Source: Eleusine coracana subsp. coracana (lineage: Eukaryota; Streptophyta; Magnoliopsida; Poales; Poaceae). Taken from it: 64,000 bases of DNA. The DNA lies in contig CM064421.1 of the NCBI GenBank assembly GCA_032690845.1, positions 37,066,963-37,130,962 on the forward strand, in the 5' to 3' direction. Position numbers and translations under genes: made by a program. Under the pieces are notes generated by a model, which was not told the origin of the DNA, searched no databases, and was given only the letters and a program-made list of their open reading frames with translations. Position 1 is the stretch's first letter. Each line of letters begins with the position of its first letter. This document shows positions 25,401-35,419 of this stretch, in pieces.

Positions 25401-28400
25401 TAGTATAGCTTCCATGCAGCCCAATACCTGTATTCAACTGAAACTATAATGGTATATGCTTTACCTGACACTATCAGTAGTCGGCATAAGTTTACTTATT
25501 GATTTCATGATTTGTCGATCATATTTGCTGAATTCCTGCATGATGTATAAAATATCAGCCAGAGTACAGGATGATAACATGCTCATCTTGTCAGACTGTT
25601 AAATAGCAACAAATGCTGTATGCAAGCCACGAACAGTCATTTGCCAGCACCAAATCAAAAAGATTGCGACAGGTTACTCAGAATCACAATCGAAGATTAG
25701 AAGTTTCAGCAGAAAATAAGACCTTGCCAAGATTAATGCTTCCTGGCACCTGACCAAGTAATGCCCGCCTCCGTGATTCTGCTTCTAATGCAGCATTATC
25801 AGCAAAAACTTTGATACCTGATGTGAACAAAAAGCAATCAACATTCTGTAGACCAAGATACAAAGGAAAGCCAGTTTATTCAACAAACAGTAATACGTCA
25901 TGCGAGACAAGAATCACTAATGTCTCATAAATGCACAGACTTGCAAACAGAACCAAGGATTTTCGTCTACTAATGGTGCATGCCTTAGCATAAAGCATGC
26001 ACTAGACATAAGCACTGCACAATCCTTAGCATGGTTCTTAGATCTCAAGAACCTGTATTTTTAGTAATGCGAGCTAGCATTTTGCAAATTCCTGATGCTT
26101 GCAGCTCAAGAACAATACAAGATATGGCTGATTCATAACTCCATATTAAGCAAATAAAAGAGGACAAGCTTGGTAGCTCAGAGGCCAAAAGGCTTAAAAG
26201 GTTAACCATCCACCTGATGTGTTGTACAACAAAAAACTAGTGACACCAATGCTATTAGATGAGTCATCATCTACTACTGAAGTTAAAAGACAGACAATTA
26301 GCCCTTATTCTTCAAAATAATGTCTTAGCCCTTATTCAAAATCCTAACCAATTGCTGGAGATCATCTAATGTACATAAGCTTATCAACTATAAGAAGAAA
26401 AAAAACCCTTAAATTTATGAAAATTTGGATAATTACAGAAAAAAACAACCACAGATTAACATCAGTACAAGAACTTTAGAATTGCTACATCAACAAGTGT
26501 GCATACTGTGGCAGTAAGAAGTACCTGGCAATTCTGATTTTACTTCATTCTTGTTCACCATTGTTGGTCCAGTAACACTATCCTGAGAACTTTGACTAGA
26601 TTGCGTAGCAAATGCTTCCTTTGATTTAGTATTTTCCTTTTCTGCAGCTTCCTTTCGAGCAGCCTGAAATGCTAATTTCCGTGCTTCGGCTGCTAATTTT
26701 GCAGCTTCCTTCTGCCTAGCCTGCATCACAGTAGGTTGATCTTTGTTATTAACTGCAAAGGAATTTAAGTGAGTACCAGTAAAGCAAAGCAAAATTGGTT
26801 GCAAGAAAAAGAGACAGGATAACTGCAGGAAAAAAAAAGGTGACAAACAAGATTGAATCAAAACTGCAATAACCCAATACTTTCCCAAGATCCATGCCAA
26901 ATTCACAGCAACAATACAAAAATGTACTAAGCCCCCAAATACCACTTCGTGTGTTTTGAAAAAGATCAAGTGATCAATGAATCAGAGCAAACATACCTCT
27001 GCTTCTTGTTTGGCTTTTTCCTGCCTTAATTTTTCTTCCTTTATAGCTTGCTCTTTCCTCCTAGCTTCTTCAACAGCTGCATCATCTCTTATTCGATGTT
27101 CCACAATTTGAGATTTCTGTTCATGATCCCTTTGAACAATAGATAAATGCTTATCGAGTACTTCTGCACTACAAGAAAGCAATAGGATATATCATGAAAC
27201 TTGAGCCAAGAAGTCTGTTGGAAAACGCAAGTACTACTACCAATAAATGGTACAAGAACAAAAGAAACCTGCTGCTAAGAAGCTTATGATGGTTACAAAT
27301 AGTAATAGAATGTTTCATCATGTCTTAAATGCTGTTCACCAAACATCAAGCCTTCTATCTAAGGGATACAAAGGGACATACATTCGTCTCTGGAAGTGCA
27401 CATCAAGCCTTCTATCTATCTCTTTTCTTGATTCTGCATATTTCTGAAGCCGAGCAAATGCGGAAATTGTCCTCTGGATTTCATTTTGGTGGCATACCTC
27501 CAATGCAGCATGCTTATTTCTAACTTCTTCCTGAAGAAAAATACTCATACATAATGAAACAAATTAAGATGATACCAAAGGAAAGTCAAAATTCAGAACA
27601 GTACAAGATAATTCATCAAAATTACATCACTAATATTCTTCTTACAGCTTACTGAAAACAATATAGAGAACCTAATGATGTGCCCTTTTCTACTTTCTGT
27701 ATAACAATGTAGGAATAAACCTCCCTATACTCCACAAGCCTATAAGGCACATCACAACAAAAACAACAAGGCCTTTTAGTCCCAAGCAAGTTGGGGGTAA
27801 GCTAGAGATGAAACATACAAAAAATTAGCAAGAGTAAACAAACGAGAAATGATACGTAGCTAAAAATGATATAGCAATATGATGAAATAACATCGGTTGA
27901 GGAGAAATTAGTTCAGCATCGGTTGAGATGGTTCGGACATGTACAACAGAGGCCTCCGGAGGCGCCGGTGCGTAGTGGGGTTCTAAAGAGAGATGATAAT
28001 GTTAATAGAGGTAAAGGCCGACCTAACTTGACTTGGGACGAGTCGGTTAAGAGAGAATTGAAGGAGTGAAATATCCCTAAGGAACTAGCTATGGATAGGA
28101 GCGCTTGTAGACTAGCAATAGACGTGTCGGAACCTTGACCCTCTTTCTTCTTTCTTGCTTACCCTTTTTTCTACCTTTTGGCTTGTGTTCCTTCTGTGTC
28201 TCCTTCTTCATGTTCCTATGGGTTTCATCTCTAACCTACCCCAACTTGCTTGGGATAAAAGGCTTTGTTGTTGTTGTTGATGATGATGAAATAACATAAT
28301 CTGATTTCTTTGTTATCTTTCTTGTTAGTTCCCAATCTATGCAAATAAAACAGTATAGAAAACTCAGTACACACTTGAACATTGAGATGGTGTTCGTGTT

Positions 28401-29391
28401 CCAGCTCAAGCAGAATGCTCTTCTCTAGGTTCCTTTTCTCCATCAGGTGGTATGGTGCAACCTGGGCACCTAGTCCATCCTCTGATTCTTCAGAATCACT
28501 GCCAAGAAACAAAAGGGGGTTAATTAAGGAAAGTAGAGCCCATTAGACAAATTTCTGCCATACATGAGGTAAAAAAATGTTCATAAACCATAGTTAATAA
28601 CTCTAACAATATTGTTATGTTTCTTTGGTAATCCGTTTATCCTAAGACAACGTAAATCATTTTGTCTATTTCAAAAGCCTGTCAAATGTGAAAGTCTCAT
28701 CATTAGCTGCAGCAACCAATCCAGTTTAACTAAGACATGAGTATAATGAAAAAAGATCAAACCACACCAATCACCAACTTCAGAAAGAATGCAACTACAG
28801 GCACCCAATTGCCAAGGGTGATGCTGCATTATATATAGGTGAAGCACTGGCACCAGCTGAAAAAAACAGTACTAAGTAGCTCATTTTGAACACATGAAGC
28901 AGTAAAATTCTTCAAAATCGACATGTCCATCCCGTTCATCACTGTATTGTTCATGTCATTATTTCATTTTGGCGCCCCTGCCAATTAAATTGCAGATCAA
29001 ACTTCTCACCTAGACTCCAGAACATTGCATGAGAATCTTGCACCATTGACCACGATACCATCGGCTGCCTCATCGTTGCTCTCTTCATCATCTTCCGTGT
29101 CCTCATCATTGTCGATCCGCATAACGAATGCCTTCTCCCTCGAGGTACCATCGACAGCCCTAAATTTATGAAATGGTAAGAACAGTTAGAACCTTATGTG
29201 GTGGCAAGACGTGAAACCTTAATGGCTGACACCGCAAGGGAGCGAAAGGAGAGATACCAATCCGGCGGCTGCTTCAGGGGCGTGGGCAGTGCAGCTTGGC
29301 GTGTGGCATCGAGGGCGTCAAGCTCTGCGAGGACGTCGCCGAGCGTCCAGCTCGGGCGAGGGTCGAGGTTCCTGGGGCACCGCAGCTCCAC
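22413..29391 (-). CDS. GLE1: GLE1-type mRNA export factor, 14 exons, 608 codons
   Basis: GLE1 works at the cytoplasmic face of the nuclear pore, where with IP6 it activates the DEAD-box ATPase LOS4/Dbp5 to release exported mRNA. Exons in transcript order: 29258-29391, 29010-29159, 28375-28498, 27382-27530, 26997-27168, 26525-26720, 25723-25817, 25465-25535, 24939-25020, 24581-24676, 23349-23432, 22982-23110, 22706-22828, 22413-22634. All junctions are GT/AG and phases agree (1,827 nt). An acidic N-terminal region (NDEDTEDDEESNDEA) leads into a long Arg/Glu/Lys coiled coil. The C-terminal GLE1 domain shows DCPRPIACCIFANK, VCIYTVPKHLH, EIKGVRHPHGLSEGWKWLA and EEPEGQYLAQQLL. The first codon of the conserved N-terminus (ELRCPRNLDP) is GTG; upstream the frame has no ATG before a stop. 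The exon 1 donor TTG|GTATCT was chosen because it alone keeps phase. Confidence 0.9.
23762..23835 (-). pseudogene. trnD-GUC: Chloroplast-derived trnD-GUC fossil (NUPT) in a GLE1 intron
   Basis: On the minus strand 74 bases align end to end with plastid tRNA-Asp(GUC). The anticodon loop CTGTCAA, the D-loop GGTTAGAGCACCG and the T-arm GGTTTGAGCCCC are all recognisable. I count about 10 differences. The acceptor stem still pairs through G-U, but the anticodon stem has a mismatch. It is a nuclear plastid insertion or a mitochondrial plastid-like copy, and probably not expressed. Confidence 0.75.
27744..27800 (-). mobile_element. Short LINE 3' tail, minus orientation
   Basis: Read on the minus strand this is CCCCAACTTGCTTGGGACTA followed by AAAGGCCTTGTTG and a TTG-rich end. 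It matches the 3' end of the LINE at 27894-28282 in opposite orientation. It is a severely 5'-truncated insertion. Confidence 0.6.
27894..28282 (+). mobile_element. 5'-truncated LINE (RTE-like) with target duplication
   Basis: The block 27898-28135 encodes the C-terminus of a LINE reverse-transcriptase protein (HRLRWFGHVQQRPPEAPVRS, then GRPNLTWDESVKREL). It ends with CCCCAACTTGCTTGGGATAA and (TTG)n. The 15-bp sequence ATGATGAAATAACAT flanks it at 27879-27893 and 28283-28297. A stop interrupts the frame near 28068. It lies inside a GLE1 intron, antisense to the gene. Confidence 0.85.
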
Positions 29392-29693
29392 GCGCTCGAA
29401 TCCCCAATGAGGCGGAGAGAAACAGAGAAGGCAGGGGCAGGTCAGTCGCCGAGAACACCAACCCCAAGCGAGGCAGCAGCGTGCAGAAGCAGCGGCGCGG
29501 ATTATACATTAGCTCTTTCCCGTCGTGTCCACGGTCTCCGAATTTGGAGCTCCCTCTGTCCCGCGTCCCAACGCCCCGGTCTTTTAGGGTTGGTTCCGGC
29601 GTGAGACGTACGCCGAGTCCGAAGCCACTTGGCACAGGTCCAACATCTGCACCTACGCGGCGTCACCTCCTAGGTCGCGTCGCGTGCACGCAG

Positions 29694-29858
29694 ATGATGG
29701 GGGCGGGTCCGGGAGGAAGAGGCGGTCAGGCGGAGTGGACAGGAGCGCCGGCGCCGCCGTTGGGGCTGCAGCTCGATGGGGAGCTGCCACCCGGGGATTT
29801 GGATAGGAATGTGAGGGCAGCGGAGGCGGCGCTCGAGGCCCGGCTGGAGAAGAGGTAG
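29694..29858 (+). CDS. Possible first exon of an unknown gene divergent from GLE1
   Basis: ATGATGGGGGCGGG opens a GC-rich frame with LGLQLDGELPPGDLDRNVRA and a helical end, AAEAALEARLEKR. The frame stops in TAG that could be part of a donor (AAGAG|GTAGAG). No continuation is recognised downstream. It may be a fragment or a non-coding leader. Confidence 0.25.
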   Translation: MMGAGPGGRGGQAEWTGAPAPPLGLQLDGELPPGDLDRNVRAAEAALEARLEKR

Positions 29859-30102
29859 AGGCGAGCGGGGATTGCCAGAGACTCGTCGATTCCGCGGTGA
29901 GGGAGAGAGACAAGTCAGCCAAATCAGCCGGCGAGAGAGAGAAGCAGTAACACTGTGGCATGGGCTTATACTTTTCCGTTTTACACAGTCCATTTTACGA
30001 TACTGGGTCTTTCTGGGCCTCTGGCTTGTGCTCCTCTTCGCAGTGCTGGAATGCTGGCCTGCTTCCAAGTTCAGCAGTTCTCTCATCTGAAAAAGAAGAG
30101 AT

Positions 30103-30275
30103 TATTGATTTTACTCTTGGTTTGAAGTTCAATTGTGATTTTACCCTCGTTTTTTAATTTGGTGATTTTTAAGACAACTGTCTTCGTTTTGAAATCACAG
30201 GGATAAAATTATAAAGTTGAAAAATAAGGGATAAAATCGCAATTAGACTTCAAACCAAGGTAAAATCGCAATAGC
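30103..30275. mobile_element. Small inverted-repeat (MITE-like) element
   Basis: Arms of about 40 bp face each other: GATTTTACTCTTGGTTTGAA on the left, and the complement of TTCAAACCAAGGTAAAATCG on the right. No clear target duplication was found, so the class is open. Confidence 0.55.
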
Positions 30276-30753
30276 CAAAAAAGAAGGGCCGCTGAAACAA
30301 CACCGATGCCAAATCGTGTCAAAAAAAAAAAATACAGCTGCCAAAAAAAATGAATAGAACTCTCTCCACCAAATGGCGAGTTTAGTGAAGAATATTTATC
30401 CTAAAATTTGCAGGAACATGCTGATTGGGTTCAACATACAACACAGTTGTGGACAATTAGTCTCGCTTTGACAACACATGGTAGTTAAGCTAAATCGCAT
30501 CGATTTTTCAATCCAATTAATCAAATAAAAAATCTCTACAGTATGCCAGCACAAAGTTAGCTCCATCTGGGCTGTTGCTTGATGCTTGTTTCTTATCCCG
30601 TCCATCGGGGTCCTCTGTAGTGCTGTAGAAAATTCAGCGCAGTATAGCGCATGACACATTAGTTCGTGAGGAGAGATATAGTGTTTTGCATTAACACTGT
30701 AGTGAACACTGCGCGATCAGAGTTGCGTTGTAACTTTCCAGTGCTACTGTAGA

Positions 30754-30858
30754 TGTCCATCTCATCCGCACGTTTCTGATCGGATGATGCAAAATGTCCC
30801 CTAATACCAAATACTGTCCATCTCATCCTCACGTTTCTGATCGGATGATGCAAAATGT
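30754..30858. repeat. 61-bp direct repeat
   Basis: TGTCCATCTCATCCGCACGT and the following bases to GCAAAATGT occur twice, 61 bases apart (from 30754 and 30815), with one difference in the core. Confidence 0.85.
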
Positions 30859-31333
30859 GCCGCTCATCCATCGGGTGTCCATTATACGAGCGTACGTTAG
30901 TGCCGGCGTTAAGTGAGTTGGCTCAAAGATATCGCCGGCAGCGGGTGAAATTATTAGTCCTGCTCTAAGTGGCATCTCTGTGTCAAAGGTAGTGGCTGTG
31001 AAGAAATGAGCTCTTCGATTATAGTGATAAACGTGCAAGTTTTTTGAAAAAAAAAATTGTTCTTAAGCAGCTCAACAGTCAACACCTTCCAAGTTTCAAC
31101 AAGTCACCAACTGTGCTGGTACGTACGTGGCGAGGTCTTCGTGATTCTACTACATATATTTTTGTTTCTCCAACTTGCCACCAACCTTTTACGCCAACCT
31201 TTTATGGTACGGCTTCGTTTCTTCGCGGATTTGAAGTAGGAGCGCGGCACTGATCCCACATTCCCACCGAAGTACGTAGCAAACAGAGAGAAGTAACGTT
31301 CAGCCTCCACCACGTGCATAGCGTACCAAGGCC

Positions 31334-32541
31334 ATGAGGCTGGCGACCCCTCTCCGTGTGCCTTTGAGCCTCCTTGTCCTCCTCCTTGCCGGTTGCCGCG
31401 AAGACGCCGTGGCCATCACGCTGTCGACGAGGGGGGGCACCGAGTGAAGCTGGCGTGCGTGAACTGGCCGTCGCACCTGGAGCCCGTGGTGACCGAGGCC
31501 CTGGGGCGACAGCCCGTGGGCGCCATCGCCGCGACGGTCGCCTCCCAGGGCTTCAAGTGCATCCAGCTCAGGTACCCGACCACGTTGGCCACCAACGCAA
31601 CGCTGTCGTCGCTGACCGTGCGGCAGTCCCTCCTGGCGCACGGCCTCGCCGAGACGGTGGGCAGCGTGCAGGCGAACAACCCGGGGTTCCTCGACCTCAC
31701 GCTGATGGAGTCGTTCAGGGCCGTGGTCCGCGGCTTCGGGGAGGCAAACGTCATGGTGGTGCTGGACAACCACGTGAGCCAACCCGCGTGGTGCTGCGGC
31801 GACGACGCCGACGGCAACGGGTTTTTCGGTGACCGGGATTTCGATCCTGACGTCTGGGTCGACGGGCTGGGGAGCATGGCCACCGTCTTCGCCGACGTGC
31901 CCAACGTCGTGGGCATGAGCCTCCGGAACGAGCTCCGTGGCCCGCGGCAGAACCCGCGGGATTGGTACGCGTAGATGCAGCGGGCGCGGAGGCGGTGCAC
32001 GCGGCGAACCCGCGGGCGCTGGTGATCATGGGCGGGCTGGGCTACGGGTACGACCTGTCCTTCCTCGCCTCGCACCAGGTGGGCGTCACCTTCTTGGCCG
32101 AGAACAAGCTGGTGTTCGAGGCGCACTGGTACAGCTTCTCCGACGCGCGCACGTGGGAGTCCGGGAATGCCTACAAGGTCTGTGGTCGCGCGGCGCGGGA
32201 GTTCGTCCGCCACGCCGGGTTCCTCCTGGACCGCGGCCTCCCGCTCTTCCTCAGCGAGTTTGGCGCCCGCGGCGGCGGGGACCGCAAGGACGCCAGGTTC
32301 TTCCCGTGCGCGGCGGCCGTGGCGGTGGAGCTAGACCTGGACTGGGCGCTGTGGGCGCTGCAGGGGAGCTACGCGCTGCGGCAGGGCGTGGCGGGCATGG
32401 ACGAGGCATAGGGCGTGCTCGACTGGTCGTGGACCCGGACCCACAATGGGACCGTGCTCCGCAGGGCCCAGGCGTTGCAGCGCCCGCTCCGTGGGCCGGG
32501 CTACGCCGAGGCGCTGCCGTATGCGCTACTCTTCCATTCAG
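31334..32541 (+). pseudogene. GH5 (cellulase-like) secreted glycosyl hydrolase pseudogene
   Basis: This is a plant glycosyl hydrolase family 5 gene without introns, secreted by family precedent. ATG 31334 opens a signal-peptide-like frame (VPLSLLVLLLAG). It goes out of frame near 31420-31445, at a TCGACGAGG sequence, before GGHRVKLACVNWPSHLEP. The catalytic acid/base region SLRNELRG and nucleophile region FLSEFG are both present. A TAG at 31972-31974 stands in the DWY-M segment, a one-base deletion follows near 31985-31990, and another TAG stands at 32409-32411 before GVLDWSW. Similarity ends at about LLFHS, where the sequence becomes an inverted GLE1 intron copy. There are at least two stops and two frameshifts. 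Confidence 0.9.
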
Positions 32542-32874
32542 GTGAGAAGTTTGATCTGCAATTTAATTGGCAGGGGCGCCAAAATGAAATAATGACATGA
32601 ACAATACAGTGATGAACGGGATGGACATGTCGAGTTTGAAGAATTTTACTGCTTCATGTGTTCAAAATGAGTTACTTAGTACTGTTTTTTCCAGCTGGTG
32701 CCAGTGCACCACCTATATATAATGCAGCATCACCCTTGACAATTGGGTGCCTGTAGTTGCATTCTTTCTGAAGTTGGTGATTGGTGTGGTTTGATCTTTT
32801 TTTCATTTTTTTTTAACTTCATGTATTGCAGAAATTTGTCTAATGGGCTCTACTTTCCTTAATTAACCCCCTTT
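32541..32874 (-). repeat. Inverted copy of a GLE1 intron
   Basis: This is the reverse complement of about 28513-29012, with an internal deletion of roughly 170 bases. The copied part begins at AGGTGAGAAG, the exact donor of GLE1 exon 29010-29159, and runs to within about 15 bases of the acceptor of that intron. It replaces the expected 3' end of the GH5 gene. Confidence 0.9.
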
Positions 32875-32967
32875 CCGAATTTGAACACAACTGCAAAATA
32901 GACCAGCTTATACACAATCTTATGAAAAGAAACACGCAAAGAAAGTGCTAACCGAATCAGGACTCAC

Positions 32968-34188
32968 CTGGATGTGCTTTTGTTCATATTTACCAAGCTG
33001 CTCAAGCATGCCAATTTCAATCATTGCAGCATCCCTGTACTTTTTTATTCCTCTGATGATCTTGATAGGCACCATTTCTTTTCTTTCCCTATCCCAACAC
33101 TCCAATACTTGACCAAAAGTACCTGATGTACATTGAGAGACACGTTCAGTTTTGAACATAGTCTGCTGCCATAAAAAAGCAGCATGCCTCATGGGTAATT
33201 TGTATCAATGGTTCCAAAAGGAGCATCAATCACGACTGACCTTCACCCATTTTTGCATTAATCTTATCTGCAAACATGATATAGTCCGTAAGAACAAACC
33301 AAAGAAGAAAGTCAAAAAACACGAGCTAATAATAATCTACTGTAGACGAAGAAGCAAAACATTCAGATGATTACAGCGAGGTGTGAGGTTATCTCCCACA
33401 GCAAAAACATAATGACCATCCTTGTCATCTTCTCTCAACGGAGGGGAACCGATACGAGGGAGCTCTTGGTTCCCCTGAGAAGAAACAACACCCGAAGAGA
33501 GCCCCAGCGCCACAGCACTGACGGCATGTGCAACTTCTTGACCACAAAATCCCATCTGAATCTGTAACAAGAACGACGTTGAATACTCGAGCAAAATAGA
33601 GCACATCAAACAACAGAATAGACATCAAATCCTGCTAGCTTAATACAGCTACTAGTATCCCATAAAAACACCTGCCATAGTGCCATACTAGGGTTGAAAG
33701 CCTATGCAACATTTTTTACCATACAATATGCAATCAAATTATGTACCTTCCATTCAGCATCCATTTACACACGATTTATAAAATACTGCCCTCTAAAGAT
33801 ATACCTAAGAATCTGTAAGTATCCCTAATTTCATCTACAGAAGAATTGATTGTAGCTGCAACTGCAACAAAGAGACCGACCCAAAAAGCACGCTAATCAT
33901 CAATTCAGTAACTTACAACCAACCAAACAAATTAACAAATAGGGTAAACGAACTGCTAATTTTCCCAATCCACCACTTAATCCTAGAACAATATCCCAAA
34001 AATCTGCGCAGATCTACACCCACATCAAGCGAGTCAACGCTGATTGCAGCCGCTACCCAATAGATCCGCGTTGAGGAAAGGCAAACGGCGCGTCGGCGCC
34101 GATCAGATGGGAGGTATACCTGATTGAACTTGGCGGGACCGACGCCCCAGCCCATCCGCCGCTTGGGCATCTCGGCGAGGCACTCCAT
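32968..34188 (-). pseudogene. LAMMER (AFC/CLK) protein kinase, first four exons only
   Basis: LAMMER kinases phosphorylate SR splicing factors in the nucleus. Exons in order are 34120-34188 (MECLAEMPKRRMGWGVG), 33375-33561 (MGFCGQEV, then PPLREDDKDGHYVFAVGD), 33241-33267 (YKINAKMGE) and 32968-33122 (GTFGQVLECWDRERKEMV, then AAMIEIGMLEQLGKYE). All phases agree and the exons have no stops. The expected next exon (CVQIRNWFDYRNH) and the rest of the catalytic domain, including the EHLAMMERILG LAMMER motif, are absent; the inverted GLE1 intron starts about 90 bases away. It is a 5' fragment with promoter-proximal exons. Confidence 0.88.
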
Positions 34189-34270
34189 CTCAAAATCAAT
34201 CGATCGGGTCAACCGAACACTCGAGCCGGCGGCAACGACAACGGCGGCGGCGGAGAGGATTGTTCAGGCT

Positions 34271-35071
34271 GAGATTTTTGCTATTCTACTATTGCAAAGG
34301 AGAGTGCTTCTCTTGTATGCAATTCAAACATTGCAATTCTCTCTTTTACTATTATACTGTCAATTTTTTCTCTCCTTTACTACTGATTAAAACATAATTA
34401 TAATTTATCTATAATAACAGTTACTGGGCACATGAAAGTACCAAAATACCCTCCATTTTTTCTTGTCACCATTGCACCCGACCGGAATCGATTGTTTTCC
34501 TCCTCTTTCGCCCGCGCCCGGCAGCTCGCCCGAGACCAGCGGCGGCGAGGAGGCGGAGCCGGAGCAGCAGATGCGGGAGGAGGAGATGCGGAGCTGGACA
34601 TGGAGCGGCGTGCGTGGCGGCACGCGGAGCGGGTGGGTGCGCGGCTCGGTGAGGCGCTGGCAGAGGCGGAGGCGGTGCTGCGCGGGGCGTGGGGCGCGGC
34701 GAGAGGTGGAGCGGGAGCGACGGGCAAGGGAGAGGGCGGAGAAGACGTGCAACGAGCTCGCCGCCACCGCGGGATGTCCAGTGGTGGTGGAGGAAGGTGA
34801 GGAGGAGGAGGAGGAGGAGGAGGGAGGGAGGTGAAGTCACTGATGAGATGCGGAGATGCGGGAGGAGAGGATTCCGACGTATGTGTGTGAGAGAGTTGAG
34901 GGTATTTCTATCTTTACATGTCTTTTTGATAGAGATTAAAATGTTAAAATACTAAGCAATGGTAAAAAAGAGGAGCGAATAATTGTTTCATGGTATAAGA
35001 GAGAAGCCCAATGCTTACATTGCATAAGAGAGAAGCCCTCTCTTTTCCAGTAGTAGAATAGCAAAAATCTC
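34271..35071. mobile_element. Pack-MULE with captured coiled-coil gene fragment
   Basis: Long terminal inverted repeats start GAGATTTTTGCTATTCTACT at both ends. A perfect 9-bp target duplication, GTTCAGGCT, flanks it at 34262-34270 and 35072-35080. The AT-rich arms enclose a GC-rich core (34490-34850). The core's + strand encodes ERRAWRHAERVGARLGEALA and, in the next frame, EVERERRARERAEKTCNELA. These resemble the Arg/Glu-rich coiled coil of the plant BRANCHLESS TRICHOME / USO1-like family. No transposase is present, so it is non-autonomous. The gene assignment is inference. Confidence 0.9.
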
Positions 35072-35267
35072 GTTCAGGCTGGGATGCGGGTTAGCGAGCA
35101 ACTTCTATTATTAGCGAAGAGATAACCCTAGCGTCTCCTGGTCTTTATGGCGAGACAGGAAAGGATCGGGTGGTGGCGGTTTGTTCAGACACAATGCCTG
35201 TTCCTACACCGTTACAGATCATCTTAATGATGTAGTTGGTCACAAGATGACCCACACGTAGATTGAC

Positions 35268-35419
35268 CCGCCGCCGATGCCCTTCTCCTCCCCCGCCCGA
35301 GCTCGCCGACTCCACCGCACGCGCCGCTGCCGAGGCCCTCCTCCTCCCCCGCGCGAGCTCACCGACTCCATCGAGCGTGCCGCTGTTGAGGCCCTCCTCT
35401 TCCCCCTCACCCGCACGCC
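35268..35419. repeat. GC-rich unit A, left part
   Basis: Units of about 63 bp (CTCCTCCCCCGCGCGAGCTC and related) repeat here and match 46725-46870. The unit is cut at 35419 by the retrotransposon and continues at 45787. Confidence 0.8.

Larger units (their letters stand above)
29870..31333. other. Intergenic region between GLE1 and the GH5 pseudogene
   Basis: Apart from the hairpin repeat at 30103-30275 and the short tandem repeat at 30754-30858, no gene or clear element is visible. Confidence 0.4.

Noticed and set aside
26752..26752. GLE1 exon acceptor at TTTGCAG|TTAATAAC
   Set aside because: It breaks phase with the previous exon; the acceptor GATGCAG|GCTAGG (exon edge 26720) keeps frame and gives KQEAE-ARQKEAA.
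29218..29391. GLE1 exon 1 ending AAG|GTTTCA
   Set aside because: It leaves the phase one base off; TTG|GTATCT (exon edge 29258) fits.
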